From contig JAGLBH010000020.1 in assembly GCA_018260285.1 (NCBI GenBank), positions 10,839 to 16,993 on the forward strand: 6,155 nt of DNA, read 5' to 3'. The position numbers and the translations under genes are program-made. The stretch's first letter is position 1, and each line of letters opens with the position of its first letter. The notes under the pieces are model-generated. The model was not told where the DNA came from, ran no database searches, and saw only the letters and a program-made list of their open reading frames with translations. Of the stretch, positions 1 through 5,564 are shown in pieces. The stretch comes from Arthrobacter sp. Lineage in GTDB: Bacteria > Actinomycetota > Actinomycetes > Actinomycetales > Micrococcaceae.

Positions 1-867
1 AGCGACGCCTGGGAGGTGCTCTGGACGTCGCGCATCCCGCGGACGCTCGCCATCCTCCTCTCCGGAACGGCCCTGGCCGTGGCCGGGCTCATCATGCAGC
101 TCATCGCGCGCAACCGCTTCGTCGAGCCCTCCACGGTGGGGACCACTGAGTCGGCGCTCCTCGGGGTGCTCATCGCCCTCGTGCTCGTTCCCGGCGCACC
201 GCCGATCGCGAAGATGGCGATTGCGACGACGACGGCTCTGGCCGGCACGGCTCTCTTCCTCGCTGTCGTCCGCCGTCTCCCGTCCAGGGAGAGCCTGCTC
301 GTGCCGCTCGTCGGGATCATGCTCGGCGGTGTCATCTCGGGGGTGACGACGATGTTCGCCTACGAGGCCAACCTCCTGCAGAACCTCAACTCCTGGGCCT
401 TCGGCGACTTCTCGCGGGTGCTCCAGGGGCGCTACGAGCTGCTGTGGGTCGTGGGCGCCGCCGCAGTCGCGGGATGCCTCGCCGCGGACCGCTTCACCCT
501 GGCGGCCCTGGGGGAGGGCGTCACGCGCAGCCTCGGCCTCAACCATGCGTCCGTGGTCCGGTTCGGCGTGGTCATCGTGTCCGTCATCTCGGCGGTCACG
601 GTGACCACGGTGGGGGCGCTGCCGTTCCTGGGGCTGGTCGTGCCGAACCTCGTCTCCCTCTTCGTGGGGGACAACGCCCGCCGAGCCGTCCCCTGGGTAG
701 CCCTCCTCGGCGCGGGGCTGGTGCTCGCGGGCGACATCCTCGCGCGGCTCATCCGCTACCCCTTCGAAGTGCCCGTGGGGCTTGTCATGAGCGTCATCGG
801 GGCCGGCGTGTTCCTGTTCCTGCTGTGGCGGCAGGAATCCCTGAGATCAGCGGGAGGCCGGGCATGA
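1..867 (+). CDS. Iron-siderophore ABC transporter permease, FecCD family, YclN-like (5' truncated)
   Basis: One of two membrane subunits of a siderophore importer, which moves an Fe(III) chelate across the cytoplasmic membrane. The reading frame is open from base 1 (S-D-A-W-E-V-L-W) and the GTG at 16 is only an internal valine codon, so the true start lies upstream. The window holds 288 residues; the family usually has about 315-330, so roughly the first membrane helix is missing. Visible FecCD landmarks, numbered from base 1, are RIPRTLAILLSG (11-22), NRFVEPSTVGT (38-48), LNSWAFGDFS (129-138), the presumed ATPase-contact stretch around SLGLN (177-181), FLGLVVPNLVSLFVGDN (209-225) and the terminal helix EVPVGLVMSVIGAGVFLF. 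NRFVEPSTVGT and NSWAFGDFS point to the YclN/VctD branch rather than FepD. The stop overlaps the next start (ATGA, 864-867), indicating translational coupling. The specific ligand is inferred, not shown. Confidence 0.93.
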   Translation, partial: SDAWEVLWTSRIPRTLAILLSGTALAVAGLIMQLIARNRFVEPSTVGTTESALLGVLIALVLVPGAPPIAKMAIATTTALAGTALFLAVVRRLPSRESLLVPLVGIMLGGVISGVTTMFAYEANLLQNLNSWAFGDFSRVLQGRYELLWVVGAAAVAGCLAADRFTLAALGEGVTRSLGLNHASVVRFGVVIVSVISAVTVTTVGALPFLGLVVPNLVSLFVGDNARRAVPWVALLGAGLVLAGDILARLIRYPFEVPVGLVMSVIGAGVFLFLLWRQESLRSAGGRA

Positions 868-1826
868 GGGCCAGGCTCTCCTCCCCGGCCTCGGTGACGG
901 CTCTGCTGGCGGCCCTCGCCGTCGGACTCGTCTGCCTCTTCGCCTTCGGCGACCTCAGCGGGGCGGTGGACTACATCCTGCCGCGCCGGCTGCAGAAGGT
1001 CGCCTCGATGTCCGTCGTCGCGGTGGCGGTGGCACTGTCCACGCTCATCTTCCAGACCGTCACGGCGAACCGGCTCCTCACGCCGTCCATCATGGGGCTG
1101 GACGCGCTCTACATCCTCCTGCAGACGGGTCTCGTCGCCGCGCTGGGCGCCCACACCTGGGTGTCTGCCGACGCTCGGGCGCGCTTCGCCGTGGAGACCG
1201 CGCTGCTCCTCGGCTTCTCAGTCCTCCTCTACAGCCGCGTGCTCACCGGCAGGTCTCGCTCGCTGCACCTTCTGCTGCTCGTCGGCCTCGTGCTGGGAAC
1301 GCTGTTCCGCGGGATCTCCGGCCTCATCCAGCGCCTCATTGACCCGAACGACTACCTGGTGCTCCAGGATCTCTACTTCGCCTCCTTCAACCAGGTCTCC
1401 CCGGAGCTGCTGGGCCTGGGGAGCGCGATCATCGCCGTCTGCGCGGCGGTCGTGTGGCGGATGCGGCGGGTCCTGGACGTGCTGGCGCTCGGCAGGGAGT
1501 CTGCCGTGAGCCTGGGCGTGCCGTACCCCAGAGCGGTGGCCGCGCTCCTGCTGCTCTCCGCAGTGCTCGTGGCGGTTTCGACGGCGCTCGTGGGCCCCGT
1601 GACGTTCTTCGGGCTGCTCGTCGTCTCGGTGGCCTACCAGCTGTGCCGGCGTCCGCAGCACGCGTGGCTCATGCCGATGGCCTCGCTCGTCGGTGTCGTG
1701 GCCCTCGTGGGCGGCCAGCTGCTGCTCGAGCGGCTCCTCTCCTTCACAACGCCGCTGGCCGTCATCCTCGAGCTGATCGGCGGCCTCGTCTTCCTCGTCC
1801 TCGTCCTGAAAGGGTCTGTGAAATGA
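864..1826 (+). CDS. Iron-siderophore ABC transporter permease, FecCD family, YclO-like
   Basis: The second membrane subunit, 320 residues, a full length for the family; it should pair with the preceding permease to form the translocation channel. The ATG at 864 overlaps the upstream TGA and has a good Shine-Dalgarno sequence, GGGAGG at 852-857, six bases before it. The frame is open further upstream, but that stretch lies inside the first permease. Landmarks are the hydrophobic helix at about residues 11-29, STLIFQTVTANRLLTPSIMG (59-78), the segment around IQRLIDPNDYLVLQDLYFAS (155-174), GPVTFFGLLVVSVAYQL (244-260) and the C-terminal helix around ILELIGGLVFLVLVLKG. The TANRLLTPSIMG and DPND-LQD-FASFN signatures match the YclO side of YclNOP-type importers, which differs from YclN-type subunits in its C-terminal helix (TPLAVILELIGG instead of EVPVGLVMSVIGA). 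Its stop again overlaps the start of the ATPase gene. Confidence 0.94.
   Translation: MRARLSSPASVTALLAALAVGLVCLFAFGDLSGAVDYILPRRLQKVASMSVVAVAVALSTLIFQTVTANRLLTPSIMGLDALYILLQTGLVAALGAHTWVSADARARFAVETALLLGFSVLLYSRVLTGRSRSLHLLLLVGLVLGTLFRGISGLIQRLIDPNDYLVLQDLYFASFNQVSPELLGLGSAIIAVCAAVVWRMRRVLDVLALGRESAVSLGVPYPRAVAALLLLSAVLVAVSTALVGPVTFFGLLVVSVAYQLCRRPQHAWLMPMASLVGVVALVGGQLLLERLLSFTTPLAVILELIGGLVFLVLVLKGSVK
1809..1814 (+). promoter_or_regulatory. Ribosome binding site favouring the 1823 start of the ATPase
   Basis: AAAGGG ends eight bases before the ATG at 1823, inside the last codons of the second permease. It supports the upstream start, which reproduces the ATGA stop/start overlap seen between the two permease genes. 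A second in-frame ATG at 1859 has a weaker purine stretch (GCGGAG) before it and would begin the protein exactly where most homologues begin (MIDVRSVSLSYG). Confidence 0.5.
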
Positions 1827-2614
1827 CATCCGGAGAACACGATGAGCGGAGTGCGGCGATGATCGACGTCCGGTCCGTCAGCCTCTCCTACGGCTCCTCC
1901 CGCGTGCTCGACGACGTGAGCCTCACCATCCCCGCCGGGGGAGTGACCTCCGTCATCGGGCCCAACGGTGCGGGGAAGTCCACCCTCCTCTCCGTCATCT
2001 CGAGGCTCCAGGCCGCCGACTCCGGCTCTGTCCGGGTCAAAGGGATGGACGTGAGCACGACGCCGAGCGGGCAGCTTGCGAAGACCCTGGCCATCCTGCG
2101 GCAGGAGAACCACGTGACGCTCAGACTGACCGTGGAAGACCTCGTCCTCTTCGGGCGTTACCCGCACACGAAAGGGCGGCCTGGCACAGAGGACCGGCAG
2201 ATCGCGGCGGACGCCATCGCCGAGGTGGGGCTTCAGGACCTCCGGCTGCGGACCCTGGACGAGCTCTCCGGAGGACAGCGGCAGCGGGCCTATATCGCGA
2301 TGGTGCTCGCCCAGGACGCGGAGTGCATTCTGCTGGACGAGCCGCTCAACAACCTCGACCTGAAGCACAGCCTCGCCATCATGCGGCTGGCCCGCCGCCT
2401 GGCGGACGAGCGGGGCAAGACGATCGTCGTCGTCATCCACGACATCAATGTGGCGGCATGCCACTCGGACACGCTCGTGGCGATGAAGGACGGCCGGGTG
2501 GTCGCCCAGGGAGGCCCTCAGGAGATCATGCAGCCGGATCTGCTGGAACAGGTTTTCGACACGGAGATCGAGGTGAGGGAGATCGACGGGCACCCGATCG
2601 CGCTGTGCTTCTGA
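1823..2614 (+). CDS. Iron-siderophore ABC transporter ATP-binding protein, YclP-like
   Basis: The ATPase subunit, on the cytoplasmic side, that drives the two permeases; 263 residues from ATG 1823. All ABC motifs are intact: Walker A GPNGAGKST (46-54), Q-loop glutamine 94 in LRQEN, signature LSGGQ (148-152), Walker B ILLDEP (169-174), D-loop NNLD (176-179) and switch histidine 206 in VIHDIN. The stretches RLTVEDLVLFGRYPHTKGR (101-119), LDEPLNNLDLKHS and the tail ending in EIDGHPIALCF closely resemble Bacillus YclP as I remember it, which supports a catecholate/petrobactin-type importer over other FecE-like ATPases. The gene overlaps the second permease by four bases, so all three subunits are probably made from one mRNA. 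An alternative start at 1859 would remove twelve residues (to MIDVRSVSLSYG). No binding-protein gene follows. A regulatory iron box, if present, would lie upstream of this window. Confidence 0.95.
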   Translation: MTSGEHDERSAAMIDVRSVSLSYGSSRVLDDVSLTIPAGGVTSVIGPNGAGKSTLLSVISRLQAADSGSVRVKGMDVSTTPSGQLAKTLAILRQENHVTLRLTVEDLVLFGRYPHTKGRPGTEDRQIAADAIAEVGLQDLRLRTLDELSGGQRQRAYIAMVLAQDAECILLDEPLNNLDLKHSLAIMRLARRLADERGKTIVVVIHDINVAACHSDTLVAMKDGRVVAQGGPQEIMQPDLLEQVFDTEIEVREIDGHPIALCF

Positions 2615-2622
2615 GGTGGGGA

Positions 2623-2628
2623 TAGGAT
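2623..2628 (+). promoter_or_regulatory. Candidate -10 element (or ribosome binding site) before the small membrane protein gene
   Basis: TAGGAT fits the actinobacterial TAnnnT -10 pattern and lies six bases before the ATG at 2635, which would give a leaderless or nearly leaderless mRNA. The same bases contain AGGA seven bases before the ATG, a reasonable Shine-Dalgarno sequence, so the two readings cannot be separated by eye. No convincing -35 hexamer is seen about 17 bases upstream, which lies inside the ATPase gene. Confidence 0.3.
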
Positions 2629-2634
2629 CACTGA

Positions 2635-3117
2635 ATGAAGCGTCTGTCGTGTGCCCGTCTTCCCAGAGGAGCTGCGCAAATCATCGGGATGATGATTTTT
2701 GGCTCTGCCCTGATGGTGTTCCTTGTGGCATTGTTGACTCTCTCTGGATCTGATCTGGTGTTGGGGCTGATTCTTGCGGTCATTATTCTGCTGACAGGGC
2801 TGCCAGTCGTAAGAATGCGGGTGCTTCTGGACATAAATGACCAAGAAATTCTGATCCAGTGCTGGCCGCTTCTGAGGGTAAAAGTCAGGATTTCTGACAT
2901 CTGTTCTGCAGAACCCATGCCTCCGACCGGGGTCGCTGAAGGATTCGGTTACCGCATCCTGGGAAGGAAGCGCCGGGGAATTCTCGTGGGTGGGCCCTGC
3001 ATCCTTCTTCGTTGTACCGATCTCACATGGATCATCTCTGTTGAGGATGCTGTGGCCGTCTCAGAAGCCATCACCAGGACAGCAGAATCCGATTGCAGGG
3101 TTGCCCGCCTTGGCTGA
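2635..3117 (+). CDS. Small two-helix membrane protein with probable PH-like domain
   Basis: A 160-residue protein I cannot assign to a named gene. After a short basic N-terminus it has two hydrophobic segments (about residues 16-36 and 40-59) separated by a tight SGSD turn, then a soluble domain of about 90 residues. That domain runs VRMRVLLDINDQEILIQCWP, then RISDICSAEP, GFGYRILGRKRRGILVGGP, then TWIISVEDAVAVSEAI. This order (strand-rich start, I-x-D-I-x-S-A-E, G-x-G-Y-R, then 'V-E-D-A' and a closing helix) resembles the bacterial PH-like domains found after two membrane helices in many actinobacterial proteins; this is from memory of the pattern. Six cysteines (6, 76, 90, 122, 127, 153) are unusual for so short a protein. 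It starts 20 bases after the ATPase stop, so it may be co-transcribed, but its base composition is clearly lower in GC (32 of 60 bases G+C at 2701-2760). A link to iron uptake is not shown. Confidence 0.75.
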   Translation: MKRLSCARLPRGAAQIIGMMIFGSALMVFLVALLTLSGSDLVLGLILAVIILLTGLPVVRMRVLLDINDQEILIQCWPLLRVKVRISDICSAEPMPPTGVAEGFGYRILGRKRRGILVGGPCILLRCTDLTWIISVEDAVAVSEAITRTAESDCRVARLG

Positions 3118-3351
3118 GTGATGGTGTCTCGCAGGTATGGTCGCACCACCAGGCTCTATGTTCCGGCCAGGGTGAAGCAGCTGTCCCTGAATTTGGGATG
3201 CATACTGAATCCGGGTGTGATCCTTGCAGTCTGAAAGAGGCGATGCACTCAGGTTTGTCTCGTTTTTAGGGTTCAGTCTTTGCCATGGGAGTCACTTTAA
3301 TGCGGATCGTATTCTCTAGGTCTTTCCCTGCCTCCTCCCATCGCGATCGCC

Positions 3352-3357
3352 TACCAT
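3352..3357 (+). promoter_or_regulatory. Candidate -10 element of the DUF2130 gene
   Basis: TACCAT fits TAnnnT and would give a leader of about 43 bases before the ATG at 3407. The best upstream partner at 18-base spacing is CTGCCT (3328-3333), matching only three of six consensus positions, so the call is weak. Confidence 0.25.
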
Positions 3358-3392
3358 AGGGAGCATCTGAGAGCCTTCCCCAGCCGCACCCC

Positions 3393-3398
3393 GAAAGG
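3393..3398 (+). promoter_or_regulatory. Ribosome binding site of the DUF2130 gene
   Basis: GAAAGG ends eight bases before the ATG at 3407. It selects this start, which also gives the N-terminus expected for the family (M-H-E-I-T-C-P-H-C). Confidence 0.7.
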
Positions 3399-3406
3399 CC
3401 CCCGCC

Positions 3407-4834
3407 ATGCATGAGATCACCTGCCCCCACTGCGGAAAAGCGTTCACGATCGACGAGGCGGGATACGCCGACATCGCTCAGCAGGTGCGGGACAAGGAGT
3501 TCGAGAAGTCGCTCCACGAGCGGCTCGAGCTGGCGGAGAAGGACAAGCAGGCCGCCCTGGAGCTGGCCCAGGCGCAGGCGGCGGCCAAGCTCAAGGACGC
3601 CGCCGCGGCCCAGGAGAAGCGCATCCAGGAGCTGCAGGCTGCGGTGGAGGCCGGCGAACTCCAGAAGCAGCTCGCCGTCCAGGAGGCTCTCAACGCCGTC
3701 GAGAAGCAGCGGGACGAGCTGAAGAACGAGCTGGAGCAGGCCCAGCGGGAGAAGTCCTCCGCCGTGGAGCTCGCCGAGGCGAAGCTCTCCGCCGAGCTGC
3801 AGAAGATCGCCACGGCCAAGGACGTCGAGATCCAGGAGCTCAAGGCCAAGCTCGAGGCCGCGGAGACGGCCAAGCAGCTGGAGGTCGCCCAGAAGACCAG
3901 CCTCGTGGAGCGGGAGCGGGACGAGCTCAAGAGTGGCCTCGAGCGGGCCGAGCTGGAGAAGAGGCTCGCGGAGCAGTCCCTCAAGGACAAGTACGAGACG
4001 CAGCTCAAGGACCGCGACGAGGCGATCGAGCGCCTCCGGGACATGAAAGCCAGGCTCTCCACCAAAATGGTCGGCGAGACGCTTGAGCAGCACTGCGAGA
4101 TCGAGTTCAACCGTGTGCGCATGATGGCGTTTCCGAATGCCTATTTCGAGAAGGACAACGACGCCCGCTCCGGCAGCAAGGGCGATTTCATCTTCCGGGA
4201 CTCGGACGAGCACGGCACCGAGATCATCTCCATCATGTTCGAGATGAAGAACGAGGCGGACACGACGGCCACGAAGAAGAAGAACGAGGACTTCTTCAAG
4301 GAGCTGGACAAGGACCGCACGGAGAAGGGGTGCGAGTACGCCATTCTCGTGTCCCTCCTGGAGCCGGACAACGAGTTCTACAACACGGGCATCGCGGACG
4401 TCTCCTACAGGTATTCGAAGATGTTCGTCGTGCGCCCGCAGTTCTTCCTTCAGATGATCACGCTCCTGCGCAACGCGGCGCTCAGCTCGCTCGAGTACAA
4501 GAACGAGCTGGCCCAGGTCAAGGCGCAGAATATCGACATCACGCATTTCGAGGATCAGCTCGACGCCTTCAAGAATGCGTTCGGCCGCAATTACGATCTT
4601 GCCTCGCGGAAATTCAGCGACGCGATTGCGGCCATCGACAAGTCGATTGACCAGCTGCAGAAGGTCAAGGAGAACCTCCTGGGATCCGAGCGGAACCTGC
4701 GCCTGGCCAATGACAAGGCCCAGGATGTGACGATCAAGAAGCTGACCCGGAAAAACCCGACGATGGCGGCGAAGTTTGCCGAGCTGGAATCTCGGAAGAC
4801 CGAGAGCCAGGGGAGTCTCCCCCTCGAGGGCTGA
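3407..4834 (+). CDS. DUF2130 protein: CxxC motif, coiled coil and PD-(D/E)XK nuclease-like core
   Basis: A 475-residue protein matching the DUF2130 family (recalled as Pfam PF09903); its biological role is not established to my knowledge. It opens with [10 protein letters not shown], half of a zinc-ribbon (Cys6, Cys9), then has a charged, Glu/Lys/Ala-rich coiled coil over about residues 28-215. Two 69-residue units, 49-117 and 118-186, align end to end, sharing for example IQEL, KQL and RDELK. The conserved domain follows from [18 protein letters not shown] (214-231). Within it GSKGDFIF (Asp260) and FEMKNE (Glu279-x-Lys281) sit as the D...E-x-K active site of PD-(D/E)XK nucleases, with Glu224 as a possible helix-1 acid. 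The C-terminal part (about 347-455) is helical and ends in the family-like [21 protein letters not shown]. The layout of coiled coil plus PD-(D/E)XK core recalls RmuC. No signal peptide or membrane helix is seen, so it is probably cytoplasmic. Nuclease activity is inferred from motif spacing only. Confidence 0.9.
   Translation: MHEITCPHCGKAFTIDEAGYADIAQQVRDKEFEKSLHERLELAEKDKQAALELAQAQAAAKLKDAAAAQEKRIQELQAAVEAGELQKQLAVQEALNAVEKQRDELKNELEQAQREKSSAVELAEAKLSAELQKIATAKDVEIQELKAKLEAAETAKQLEVAQKTSLVERERDELKSGLERAELEKRLAEQSLKDKYETQLKDRDEAIERLRDMKARLSTKMVGETLEQHCEIEFNRVRMMAFPNAYFEKDNDARSGSKGDFIFRDSDEHGTEIISIMFEMKNEADTTATKKKNEDFFKELDKDRTEKGCEYAILVSLLEPDNEFYNTGIADVSYRYSKMFVVRPQFFLQMITLLRNAALSSLEYKNELAQVKAQNIDITHFEDQLDAFKNAFGRNYDLASRKFSDAIAAIDKSIDQLQKVKENLLGSERNLRLANDKAQDVTIKKLTRKNPTMAAKFAELESRKTESQGSLPLEG
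3551..3964 (+). repeat. Tandem 207-bp coding duplication in the DUF2130 coiled coil
   Basis: Two consecutive units of 69 codons, 3551-3757 and 3758-3964, encode matching coiled-coil segments without gaps. Identities run through the unit, for example [10 protein letters not shown] against [10 protein letters not shown] and [15 protein letters not shown] against [15 protein letters not shown]. The divergence shows the duplication is not recent. A 69-residue period is not a whole number of heptads, so the register must shift or include a stutter (69 = 6x7 + 27, or roughly 19 helical turns). Confidence 0.8.
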
Positions 4835-4886
4835 GGCTGTCACAGGCGCCGGCGTGCCGTGAGAGTCCGGTGATCAGAAGACCTTT

Positions 4887-4915
4887 TTCACCTGTCAGCT
4901 TTGACCCACTATCAT
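4887..4915 (+). promoter_or_regulatory. Promoter of the DUF805 gene (leaderless layout)
   Basis: TTCACC (4887-4892) and TATCAT (4910-4915) are separated by exactly 17 bases and match the TTGACA/TATAAT consensus at four and five positions. The ATG at 4923 lies seven bases after the -10 element, where transcription should begin, and no Shine-Dalgarno sequence precedes it. Small inverted repeats overlap the element, GGTGA/TCACC (4869-4873, 4888-4892) and GTCA/TGAC (4894-4897, 4902-4905); a regulatory role for them is only possible. Confidence 0.6.
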
Positions 4916-4922
4916 GATGTTT

Positions 4923-5477
4923 ATGAATTCTTTCGAATCCGCACCCTCTGTCAATTCCTCCGGTCTTGTCACCCCTCAGGGTGGCACGCCCGAGAATCTG
5001 AGCCTTCCGCTGTACGGGGCCTCGCCCAAGCAGGCCATCACCCGCTTCTTCAAGCGGTACGCGAAGTTCGAAGGGCGCTCCAGCCGCAGCGAGTACTGGT
5101 GGGCGTACCTCGCCTTGAGCGTCATCTCGGTGGTTCTCATGGGCATCGCCACGGCCACGGCCACGGTCAAGGACGTTGCCACGACGTCGACGGCCTTCTC
5201 GTCTGACACGACGACCCAGGTCACCGAGTACTCCCCGCTCGGCAACGTCCTGCTCATCATCCTCGCGATCATCGGGCTGGCCACACTGATCCCGTCGATC
5301 TCATCGGCCGTGCGCCGGCTTCACGACGCGAACTACTCCGGCTGGCTGTACCTGCTGGTCCTCGTTCCGATCCTGGGCCCCATTGCAGTCATGGTGCTGC
5401 TCGCCATGCCCTCCAAGCCCGAGGGCCAGCGCTTCGACGGGGCTGCAGCCCGCCAGCAGGCTGCAGGCGGCTTCTAG
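4923..5477 (+). CDS. DUF805 family membrane protein
   Basis: A 184-residue integral membrane protein of the DUF805 family, whose biochemical role is unknown. The cytoplasm-like N-terminal tail (1-35) is rich in Ser, Pro and Asn and leads into LSLPLYGASPKQAITRFFKR, then the family signature FEGRSSRSEYWW (49-60). Membrane segments are predicted at about 62-82, 109-126 and 142-161. The second family signature, VRRLHDANYSGW (130-141), sits between the second and third. The loop 83-107 is rich in Thr and Ser. The C-terminus ends with PSKPEGQRFDG and an Ala/Gln tail. I chose ATG 4923 because a -10 element overlaps the in-frame ATG codons at 4914 and 4917, which would therefore not be transcribed; starting at 4914 would add M-M-F. 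A terminator follows the gene, so it is probably transcribed alone. Confidence 0.88.
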   Translation: MNSFESAPSVNSSGLVTPQGGTPENLSLPLYGASPKQAITRFFKRYAKFEGRSSRSEYWWAYLALSVISVVLMGIATATATVKDVATTSTAFSSDTTTQVTEYSPLGNVLLIILAIIGLATLIPSISSAVRRLHDANYSGWLYLLVLVPILGPIAVMVLLAMPSKPEGQRFDGAAARQQAAGGF

Positions 5478-5512
5478 CCACCCCGGGCGCTTCTGACAGC
5501 TCCCTGATCTCC

Positions 5513-5548
5513 GGCCGTGGTGAGAACATCGTTCTCACCACGGCCTTT
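5513..5548 (+). terminator. Rho-independent terminator after the DUF805 gene
   Basis: A perfect 15-bp inverted repeat, GGCCGTGGTGAGAAC at 5513-5527 and its complement at 5531-5545, encloses a three-base loop (ATC) and is followed by TTT and a T/G run on the plus strand. It lies 35 bases after the DUF805 stop and 17 bases beyond the minus-strand helicase stop. The minus-strand side has no T-run after the stem, so it should act mainly on the plus strand, although a stem this strong may also slow transcription from the convergent helicase gene. Confidence 0.82.
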
Positions 5549-5564
5549 GTGTGTGCCCGGCCTT

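Larger units (their letters stand above)
3118..3406 (+). other. Intergenic region of lower GC upstream of the DUF2130 gene
   Basis: This 289-base stretch holds no convincing gene. Its first half continues the lower-GC composition of the preceding gene. One short frame, 3121-3234, could encode 37 residues but has no supporting ribosome binding site. Several AT-rich hexamers that could serve as -10 elements occur near its right end (TTTAAT at 3296-3301, TATTCT at 3310-3315, TACCAT at 3352-3357), so the promoter of the DUF2130 gene is probably here. No hairpin followed by a T-run convincing enough to be a terminator for the upstream genes was found. Confidence 0.6.

Noticed and set aside
444..863. 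Upstream extension of the second permease frame
   Set aside because: The 140 extra codons lie in another frame of the first permease and read as an Arg/Gly/Pro-rich shadow; ATG 864 has a strong ribosome binding site and gives the normal family length.
1454..1822. Upstream extension of the ATPase frame
   Set aside because: It overlaps the second permease gene and reads as Ala/Arg/Pro-rich shadow; the ABC domain begins only after 1859.
1634..2593. Antisense frame opposite the ATPase gene
   Set aside because: Its product is His/Arg/Val-rich without motifs, whereas the plus strand shows every ABC ATPase motif.
3236..3269. Possible terminator before the TTTTT at 3263-3267
   Set aside because: The preceding bases form no stem longer than three or four pairs, too weak for an intrinsic terminator.
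3343..3350. GCGATCGC octamer palindrome
   Set aside because: A single copy in GC-rich DNA; it recalls the cyanobacterial HIP1 element only by sequence, and nothing else here is cyanobacterial.
3118..3406. DtxR/IdeR-type iron box or riboswitch in the intergenic region
   Set aside because: No 19-base palindrome resembling TTAGGTTAG...CTAACCTAA and no conserved riboswitch core was seen by eye.
3266..4843. Long open frame (525 codons) antisense to the DUF2130 gene
   Set aside because: It mirrors a Glu/Lys/Leu-rich coiled-coil gene in GC-rich DNA, which keeps an antisense frame open by codon bias. Its product is a low-complexity Leu/Arg/Glu run without recognisable domains, while the plus strand encodes a clear conserved family with a good ribosome binding site.
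5521..5537. GAAC-ATC-GTTC considered as a LexA/SOS box
   Set aside because: The half-sites are three bases apart instead of the four of the CGAAC-N4-GTTCG box, and they are the apex of a perfect terminator hairpin between convergent gene ends.
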